Shown: piece after piece, positions 57,053 through 64,000 of the stretch
Numbering within the stretch: the stretch's first letter is position 1
Layout of the letters: every line of letters starts with the position of its first letter
Origin: Larix kaempferi
Taxonomy: Eukaryota > Streptophyta > Pinopsida > Pinales > Pinaceae
Reading direction: 5' to 3'
Length of the DNA stretch: 64,000 nt
NCBI GenBank assembly: GCA_027924585.1
Contig: BSBM01000059.1
Location: 3,100,001-3,164,000 of the forward strand
The notes under the pieces: generated by a model
The model's input: only the letters and a program-made list of their open reading frames with translations
What the model was told of the DNA's origin: nothing
The model's database searches: none
Program-made: the position numbers and the translations under genes

Positions 57053-57951
57053 CTATCCCCCCTTAATGACAACTTCATGTACTCCTAGCATAGCTTGAAG
57101 TTTGGAAAACTTCGCTTCTGTAAGAGACTTGGTGAAAATGTCTGCAACTTGATCATTTGTTTGACAATATCGCACTTCAAGAACATGATCCTGGAGGAGC
57201 TTTCTAATGAAGTGCATCTGAAGTTCAATGTGTTTTCTGCACTGATGTTGGGCTGGATCTTTGGCTAACTGAATGGCACTCTGATTGTCACACCATAGTG
57301 TAGTCGGATGCTGCTGCTGGAACCCAAACTCTGAAAGGATCTGACGAAGCCACATAGCTTCCTGACTAGCACGAACAGCTGCACGGTACTCGGCTTCGGT
57401 TGAAGAAAGAGCAAGTGCACTTTGTTTCTTAGAAGCCCAAGAAATAGGTCCTAAACCCAGAGTGAATACATATCCTGCAGTGGACTTCCGATCATCAGGG
57501 TCACCAGCCCAATTGGAATCAGTGTAACCAACTAAAGAAGGAGTCCCCCCCGAACTGTAATGTATCCCGAACTGAACTGTACCTCAACCATACCGAAGGA
57601 TTCTTTTTGTTGCTTTCCAATGACTTTCATGAGGGCATTGCATATATCGGGCAACAAGACCAACAGCAAAGGAAAGGTCAGGACAGGTGTGAGTTAAGTA
57701 CAAGAGGCTACCAACAAGCTGACGTTATAAAGTAGCATCTACTTCAGGTGTTGAACAAGTGGTAGAAAGTTTGACTCCAGACTGGAAAGGAAAGGGAGCT
57801 GGTTTTCATCTTCCATGTGAAAGCGGCGGAGAAGATCACAGGAATACTTAGACTAGGAAAGGGATATACCTTTCTGGGTTTGCAAGACTTGGAGGCCAAG
57901 AAAATAGTGCAAGTGTCCAAGGTCTGTCATTTCAAACTATTGTTTAAGACT
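57053..57951 (-). pseudogene. Copia-3 RT tail and RNase H
   Basis: RNase H ends at 57053 with DQVADIFTKSLTEAKFSKL. Upstream are LSSTEAEYRAAVRASQEAMW and, in broken frames up to 57951, the RT tail (for example the YFLG-region near 57900). At least one frameshift separates it from the intact RT core at 57952-58326. RNase H removes the RNA template during reverse transcription. Confidence 0.85.
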
Positions 57952-58365
57952 TCACTTCACATGGTGGATAAATTTGGGGTCACTACCAGTAAGGATTAGG
58001 TCATCAACATAAAGGACTAGGATTATGAGATGGTAATTGACTTTCTTGGTATAGACATTTGAATCAGAATGGCATCTACAAAAACCAGTATCTAGAAGAA
58101 ACGTGTCCATTTTAGCATACCAGGACCGAGGGGCTTGCCTAAGGCCATAGAGAGATTTCTTGAGGCGACAGACAAGGCTGGTGTCAGACTGAATGTAACC
58201 AGGAGGTTGTTCCATGTAGATTTCTTCTTGCAAATTCCCATGCAAGAAGGCAGATTTAACATCCATCTGATGGACTTCCCAATGACAAGATGCAGCAAGG
58301 GCAAGAACAAGGCGGATGGAATTCATTTTGGCTACGGGTGCAAAGGTTTCGGTGTAGTCGATGCC
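57952..58365 (-). pseudogene. Copia-3 RT core with intact YVDD
   Basis: A 124-codon frame reads MDVKSAFLHGNLQEEIYMEQ (first catalytic Asp), CRLKKSLYGLRQAPRSWYAK and ILVLYVDDLILTGSD (the Y-V-D-D active site). It is separated by a TAA (about 58366-58368) from the preceding GFSQV and by a frameshift from the RNase H side. The core is the best preserved RT in the window. Confidence 0.9.
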
Positions 58366-59702
58366 TTACACTTGAGAGAATCCTTTAGCAACTAGTCTTG
58401 CCTTATGTTTGTCAATACTTCCATCTGGTCCATATTTGGTTCTGTAAACCCACTTACATCTGACAAGTTTTCTGCCTTTGGGAAGAGGAACAAGATCCCA
58501 AGTGTTATTTGTCATTAAGGAATTGTATTTTTCATCCATTAATGCATCCCAATCTGGATGGCCAGAAGCTTCTTTAAATGTATCTGGATCACAATTTTCT
58601 GAAACTTGAGCCAGAAGTAATGAGGCTCGTTGAAACTGAGAGCGAGTACGACGCTGATCTATAGGATCACCAGCAAGATCACCTGTAGCTTCTCTAGTAG
58701 AACAAACCCATTTAGGAAGCTGTGAAGATGGTGCTGGAGGAGGTGGAGCAGGCGGAGGAGGATTTTCATCCTCACTATCATCATCATCTGAAGAAGTAAT
58801 TGGAGTAGGAGAAATATCAATAGGTGAAGAAGAGGAAGAAGATGATGGCACAAGCGCCGAATTAGGCTCGCAGGCCAATATATGTTCATCAAATTTGACG
58901 TCTCTTCTTATAATTATATCATGAGAATGTGGCAGAAGAAGACTATAGCCTTTGACATCTTCAGAATAACCAACAAATATATACTTTTCACTTTTAGGTT
59001 GTAAAGCTTTCTGTTTTTCATCCGGAATATGAGCCCATGCTTCACTACCAAACACACGGAAAAGGCTGACATCTTGTTTATTTTTACTCCATGCTTCTTC
59101 CGATGTAATCCCTTGTAAAGCTTTAGTGGCACTGCGATTAATTATATAATTTGCACAATTTACAGCTTCAGCCCAATATGGAAGACTTAGTTCTTTAGCT
59201 TGGAGCATACAATTAGCCATTTCTTTTAGAGTGCGGTTTTTCCTTTCAGCTACACCATTTTGTTGTGGTGTATATGGAACAGTATGTTGTTGTTGGATTC
59301 CTTGTTCATTGCAGAAATTAGTGAACTGTTGTTAACAAATTAACCCCCATTATCAGATCTTAACTTAAGAATTTGATGACCACATTGTTTCTCAACAAGA
59401 GCCTTGTAGGCCAAGAACATGCCAAAAAATTCGCTCTTGAGTTTTAAGAAGTAAACCCAAGTGCATTTGGAGTAATCATCAATGAAAGTCAAGAAGTATT
59501 TGAAACCACAAAAAGAAGCAAAAGGTAGAGGACCACACAAGTCATTGTGCACAAGCTGCAAAGGAGCCGAGGCGTGCCAAGAGGCACGTTTGTCAAAACT
59601 GTCCCGATGATGTTTTCCGAGTACACAACCGAAATAAACACCATCCTTGCAAGAGACCATAGGAAGACCTGTCACCATAATTTCTTTACATAGTTGTTGC
59701 AA
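58366..59702 (-). pseudogene. Copia-3 integrase and start of RT
   Basis: 59702-59340 carries CKEIM...CVLGKHHRDSF, HNDLCGPLPFASFCGF (first Asp) and LKLRSDNGG (second Asp), then a TAA at the next codon. After a short broken stretch, 59220-58366 carries MANCMLQAKELSLPYWAEAV, FRVFGSEAWAHIPDEK and IFVGYSEDVKGY. A Ser/Asp/Pro-rich linker (SSSSSSSP, DDDDSEDE, PPPPAPPPP) and the RT start (CKWVYRTKYGPDGSIDKHKA) follow. The Pro/acidic linker separates integrase from RT. Confidence 0.9.
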
Positions 59703-61111
59703 TTAGCGATAGTTTAAGTGACCAAATCGCTCATGCCAAAGCTTGCTCAGTTGATCACTATGAGCAACAAAAACTGATGGAAGTGAAGATGACCCAAAGT
59801 TGTCAAACTTGTACAACCTGGTAATATCATCAACTGTTCCAGTAGCTAATACATGTCGTGGATCTTTTAAGTTTGTGATTACAACTTGGTGAGGTGAAAA
59901 CTCTACGGTTTTACCTTCACCAGAATGAGTGATCTGGTATACTGATAAAAGATTACATGAAAGAGTAGGAACACATATTACATCATTAAACTGTCCATTG
60001 TCTAGATGAACAGTACCAGACCCTTTAACAATAAGTGATCTATCATCACCAACAAATATTTGTTTGGTGTTACAATTATTTAAATCAGAAAATATGTTTT
60101 TATCCTTAGCCATATGATAAGATGCTCCAGAATCTATAAGCCATTCATTTGAAGAAGAACGAGAAGATGATGTAAGAGCAAAACCAGAGGCTGAAAGTGC
60201 TTGTCCTGAAGATGAAGTTGAAGAAGAATCAAGCTGAATGTGATGCTTCTTCATTGCTGCTTCCAGAGCTTCCATCCTCTTAAAACACCTTGACTCGTCA
60301 TGCCCAATGCGATTACAAAAGTTGCAATGTCTTTGTGTCTTCTTTCCTTGAAATTTGGCAGCTTTATCTTGTTGACGATAATTTTGAGGCTGAGAAGATT
60401 TAGGACCCTTGTTATTTTGATTTTGCTTCTTTGGATTCTTTGGATTCTTGTAATTCTTCGGACCATGCGACTGCTGAGCTACTAAATCCTTTTTTGAAGT
60501 ACTGCCAGTATTAATTAGTCCAAGATGTAAGAGTTTTTCATGTTCTCTTATTAAAGAATCACAAAAAAATCAAAAGATGGAGCTTTGTATTGAGCTCCTG
60601 AAGAAAGAATATTTTCTCTAGTGGAATGAAAGGTTGAGACAAATACAGAATATGCAAGCCCCAACTTGGCAAGAATGACGTAAATAAGGCCATCATCTGC
60701 CTTTATGACTTCACATGCAGCCAACAAGACTCTAAGGGTCTTAAATTTTGTCATAAAATCTTCCATGCAAGAAAAATTATTAGGATCTAATGTAATCAAC
60801 TCATTCTCAAGCTGATGAGCTCTAATCTCATTTTTAATACCAAAAACAGTATTTAGATTTTTCCAAGCATCATCTGGTGCATGAATGCCTTGAATATGAA
60901 ACTGCAGATCAGGAGAAACTGACAAACCATTTAAACCACGAGCTGAATCATTTCTATTTTCCCATTTTGCTAGTTTATCAACATCAGAGGGAGGAGTTTC
61001 CATGCCAAGGGTAAGTCTATATAACCCTTTTCTTCTAAGAATATCTTCCATACGAGACTTTCATACAAAATAGTTAGTACTGGTAAGAAGCATATCATTT
61101 GAAATTTCCAT
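59703..61111 (-). pseudogene. Copia-3 gag and protease
   Basis: Gag probably starts at ATG 61111-61109 (MEISNDMLLTSTNYFV), is stopped by a TGA before KSRMEDI, and reads 166 codons from 61051 with VDKLAKWENRNDSARGLNGL and AWKNLNTVFG, a UBN2-type gag layout. After a frame change comes a CCHC knuckle (CNFCNRIGHDESRC, about 60330-60290), then protease from 60275 with WLIDSGASYHMAKD, then pre-integrase KLWHERFGHLNYR, which ends in TAA at 59703-59705. Confidence 0.88.
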
Positions 61112-62189
61112 TCTGAAATAAATTACTTCAAAGATGAAAACAAGCTCGAAAGAATAATAGAGCTCGAAAAAATAAGCGGTTTCAAAAAAAAACGGCACTG
61201 CAATCAGCTTCCAGACGAAAAAGTTATGCCCTTTTAAATATAAATTGAAAGAGCAACCAAGGAACCACGTGGTGTGTGGAGATAAGTGCACACCAATAAA
61301 AAAATTCCCCTTAGTCCTAACTCAACTCCTAAGCTCACTTTTAAAAAATATATATGTGCCTTACTTCTATAAATAAGTGAAGGTCACTTTTACATAAAGT
61401 TGCTTAAAAAAAGGAAAAGAAACAACTTAAAAAGAATAAGAAACTTTTGTTTTTGTTTTTTTATTTTATAAAGTTGCTTCTAGAAAAGAAAAGGAAAGAA
61501 ATTAAGTTATTAACTTATGTGAGCTTTTAAGTAACTTCATTTTCTCTAATATATGAAATAAATGCAACAAATACTAACAGGATTTGAACTTAAACCTCTT
61601 TAATAAGTAACTTTAAACCAAGTGAGCTAGAGTAAAAGCATAGAAAATATCGTAAAGGAGGAAGGGTTTTTTATTTTTACTCTTCCTTCCTTGTTGTGCG
61701 TGCTTACCCCGCAAACCCCTGTTTCAACCTGCAAAACAACTTCACACACTAGAAACAGAAAAACAAGACAAAAAAAACTTAAGGGTTTCTCGTTCTCTGT
61801 TAGTTTTCTGTTAGTCCTTCCTGCAAGCGGAATGCCTTTCCTGCTATTTGTGGTTGGCCGAGACCGCCAGTATGTGCAGACAAGAGGCTATCACTTCAAG
61901 AAAAAAAAATAGAAAAGGAACAAATCGAAATGAAACAGAGACAGAAAAAAGTGTGGAAAACAAAACAGTATACCTCAGATCTGCGAAAAAGGTCGCAGTT
62001 AGGGCAAACAAAAGCCTTTTCGTACAAAATGAAGGGTGATCCCTACTGCAACCAACGCTCTGAACACAATGGAGCGCTTAAAACAGTCAAAAAATGGCTA
62101 GAAATAGCAGATCTTGGCAATAGATCCCACAAGCACCCGCACCGGCTTCAGATCTAGATCGAAATAAAAAGGAGACGGCCCTCAACAGT
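61112..62189 (-). other. Copia-3 5' leader
   Basis: About 1.1 kb of AT-rich DNA with several A/T homopolymers lies between the primer site and gag. No coding content is seen; the 61691-61912 and 61848-62039 plus-strand frames are unsupported. Confidence 0.55.
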
Positions 62190-62201
62190 GCTCTGATACC
62201 A
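62190..62201 (-). other. Copia-3 primer-binding site (initiator tRNA-Met)
   Basis: The minus strand reads TGGTATCAGAGC immediately after the 5' LTR. Confidence 0.93.
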
Positions 62202-62619
62202 TGTTTGAATAACAGGTACATCCACAGAGACCGAACACCAAGGACACTGCTCACACACAAAGATCATAGATCGGTACACCAGATGTTTGACTTGGTTAAA
62301 ACCCCCTTGAGGGAAACAGTCCATGGCCCCGACCAAATAGCTTCTACGGAGCAATTTATTATGCAAAAGAAAAATATTACATGAGCTTCTCTCAACAATG
62401 GATCATTCGGCAAGTGACCCTCGATGCTCTTTAAATAAAGATCATGGACCAATCGGGTGTTAAGCCACGGATCAAGTGTCGATAAGATCGAGAGAAGTTG
62501 AACCATCGGATCACTTTATATCGTGACCGTCGGATTACATATATACAAATGCCTACCTAACGGATATATTAGACCAAGTTGAACTTAACTAACTCCTAAG
62601 TGTCAAAAATATCGTTACA
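62202..62619 (-). repeat. Copia-3 5' LTR
   Basis: Partner of 56551-56968, same length. Plus-strand edges are TGTTTGAATAAC and ATATCGTTACA. Confidence 0.95.
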
Positions 62620-62624
62620 ATTTT

Positions 62625-62970
62625 AACTTAGCAATATAATTTTCATCTCTTTCAACTCTAATTTAATAATTCATTTCATTCCACAATTATAGCATCACTC
62701 ATTTGCAACGGAAAATAAAACAAGGATCACTGAAAAATAACAATGCACAAGAGACACAAAGATTTTATCCTAGGAAATCCAATAGGGAGAAAACCCAGCA
62801 AAGTTTTCTCAAAAGAAATTAATCCAATACAAGAACAATACCAATTATGAAGATTAAGCCCTAGCACAAGAGTGTGCCCTTCTTCCACAAGAAACCCTAT
62901 CGAACCTTTGAGAGAGATAACAAACTTGTAGAGATAATAATATAACCCCAAAAATTACTCCTCAGGAACA
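62625..62970 (-). repeat. Copia-like LTR fragment
   Basis: The layout resembles the R-U5 part of the Copia-1 LTR. On the minus strand it reads through GCTGGGTTTTCTCCCTATTG and TCCTAGGATAAAATC, then CTTTGTGTCTCTTGTGC. The unit is interrupted on its left by Copia-3. No partner LTR is in the window. Confidence 0.4.
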
Positions 62971-63039
62971 TGTTGTTGTGATCTGGATGCAATCGACCAA
63001 TTGTTGGGATGGGGTCGAGATTGGTCACGTCACTGGGGT

Positions 63040-63760
63040 TGGGTGCAAGTAGAGGTGGTCCATTGTTTCCTAACTAATTTGTCGTCAGAAGCAGTGTCAT
63101 CTTCTACCAATCTCTTGGTGCCCCTAGAGGAGCGGAGCACTAAAAAGAAGGAAGTGATATGTTGAATAGAGGTTGGTCCTGGCTATGAATGTCACTAGAG
63201 GAGGATGGAGCAAAATCCGAAAGGCCTCCTGGAAGTATAAGGCCAAACATTTCTAATCAGGATACTTGAAGAAACTAGCCAAAGTCTGTAGCTCCGTGAG
63301 AAGGTGGTCCCTGAAGATATAATGTAACCGCTTGCGAATCTCATAATAGATAGGACACTAGAAGATGAAGTGATCCTCGGTCCAACCTCTCAAAGATAAC
63401 ATACCTGGAAGATCTTGTCTAATCGGTTGACCTAGTGATTTGTCTCCACCTTGACTATGAGAACCCACTATGAACTGGCCCAAAGGGATACAAAGAGCAT
63501 GTGCCTAATCATGGAGTGTGTAATGGGGCCAAACAATGAGACCATTACTCAAATCCATAAAATGTGCAACATAAAAGGCCATCTTTGGACATAACCAACC
63601 CCGAGGGTTGATCCAAGTGACCTGTACAAACTATTTATATATGTCCTCTCGGGTGATTCTGTTCAACTCCTATCTGGTAGGTAAGAGGCAACCAAGCACA
63701 TCCAAGAAATACCTAAATGGAGGAAGTCGATCCATCACAAAGCCAACAGATGCCAAAAGG
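63040..63760 (-). pseudogene. LINE C-terminal relic, second copy
   Basis: Minus-strand frames carry LASVGFVMDRLPPFRYFLDV, ELNRITREDIYK, FVQVTWINPRGWLCPKMAFY and DHFIFYCPIYYEIRKRLHYI. The same series occurs at 50520-50930 on the plus strand (VGILMDQLPLFSYSLD, ELNKVV, MTFYIEKF, HIIFYSP). Stops include TAG before ELN and before the HALC/HALP block, at the same places in both copies. It is the RT C-terminal region of a plant LINE; the RT core lies outside or is lost. Confidence 0.7.
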
Positions 63761-64000
63761 TTTGTAACTCCCGCGTACCAAGATCTAGTGCGGCTTGAAG
63801 AGCTAGCCAAGGCAATGTACTGCGATGAGAGCCAAGTACGGGTACTAATCTCGCCTTATCGCCAAGCTAGCGAAGCTTCAAAGGCGGCATAAGAGTGAGA
63901 CAAGACGAAACACGGCCTCAAGTCGAAAGGGACGAGCATCAAACTCTGCAAGTATGATGGGTTGAAAAATTGTAAGCCTACATCTAATGATGTGATGAAG
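63761..64000. other. Unassigned right end
   Basis: No homology recognised. The plus-strand frame 63608-63892 ends here in a less AT-rich stretch (RFVTPAYQDLVRLEELAKAM) that I cannot place. It runs off the window. Confidence 0.25.

Larger units (their letters stand above)
56551..62619 (-). mobile_element. Copia-3: Ty1/copia retrotransposon, full-length structure
   Basis: A 6069-bp element with two 418-bp LTRs (56551-56968 and 62202-62619) and a perfect ATTTT target duplication (56546-56550 and 62620-62624). The minus-strand order is LTR, primer site, gag, protease, integrase, RT, RNase H, polypurine tract, LTR. The LTRs differ at a modest number of positions, so it is probably younger than Copia-1. 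Several stops and frameshifts make it non-autonomous, though the RT YVDD motif is intact. Confidence 0.95.

Overview
This window looks like intergenic nuclear DNA of a vascular plant with a large, repeat-rich genome. A gymnosperm is my guess, from the density of old nested LTR elements, but nothing here proves the lineage. About 85-90% of the 64 kb can be assigned to transposable elements or tandem repeats. I see no intact host protein gene. Host-derived material is a set of NUP188-like nucleoporin exons, a decayed LRR/transmembrane receptor remnant and one tRNA-like gene.

Layout, left to right. 1-9.5 kb: a Ty3/gypsy LTR and protease relic (+), split by Copia-1 (575-8659, minus), which carries a 1.62 kb internal tandem duplication and lacks its RT catalytic core. 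9.5-16.7 kb: a second, inverted copy of the same gypsy LTR, split by unit B1 (11661-16215, minus), a 4.5 kb giant solo-LTR-like insertion. 16.8-24.6 kb: a hAT transposon (hAT-1, +) with an acidic N-terminus and BED finger, then about 4.8 kb of foreign DNA (CACTA-like MITE, tRNA-like gene, LRR-TM remnant, short tandem duplications), then the transposase body. 24.6-25.3 kb: five 148-bp satellite units. 25.4-26.1 kb: a gypsy gag ORF running into a 40-bp-unit minisatellite. 26.1-41.2 kb: Copia-2 (+), inserted in that minisatellite and itself split by unit B2 (29724-34252) and unit C (35064-39548). 41.2-43.1 kb: the rest of the minisatellite. 43.1-44.8 kb: a 5'-truncated second hAT (hAT-2). 44.8-46.4 kb: a gypsy RT/RNase H relic. 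46.9-47.9 kb: NUP188-like exons (minus). 49.6-55.4 kb: a LINE relic split by unit B3 (50987-55138). 56.5-62.6 kb: Copia-3 (minus). 62.6-64 kb: a copia-like LTR fragment and a second LINE relic (minus).

Target-site duplications read directly from the sequence fix the nesting. They are GATAA for Copia-2, ATTTT for Copia-3, GGATC for B1, AGGTA for B2, GGTAC for B3 and AGGCT for C. Copia-1 has a decayed GGAGC, inferred from its paralogous target. The most notable signals are: four isolated 4.1-4.6 kb TG...CA units with perfect TSDs, from two families sharing the end TGTTATCAC; decay of several element classes mainly by CAG-to-TAG changes; the internal duplication of Copia-1; the join of satellite and minisatellite DNA to truncated hAT copies; and the NUP188-like fragment with readable splice sites, including a GC donor.

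No element here appears able to make all its proteins. The coding regions are best read as fossils, and the promoters as LTR promoters.
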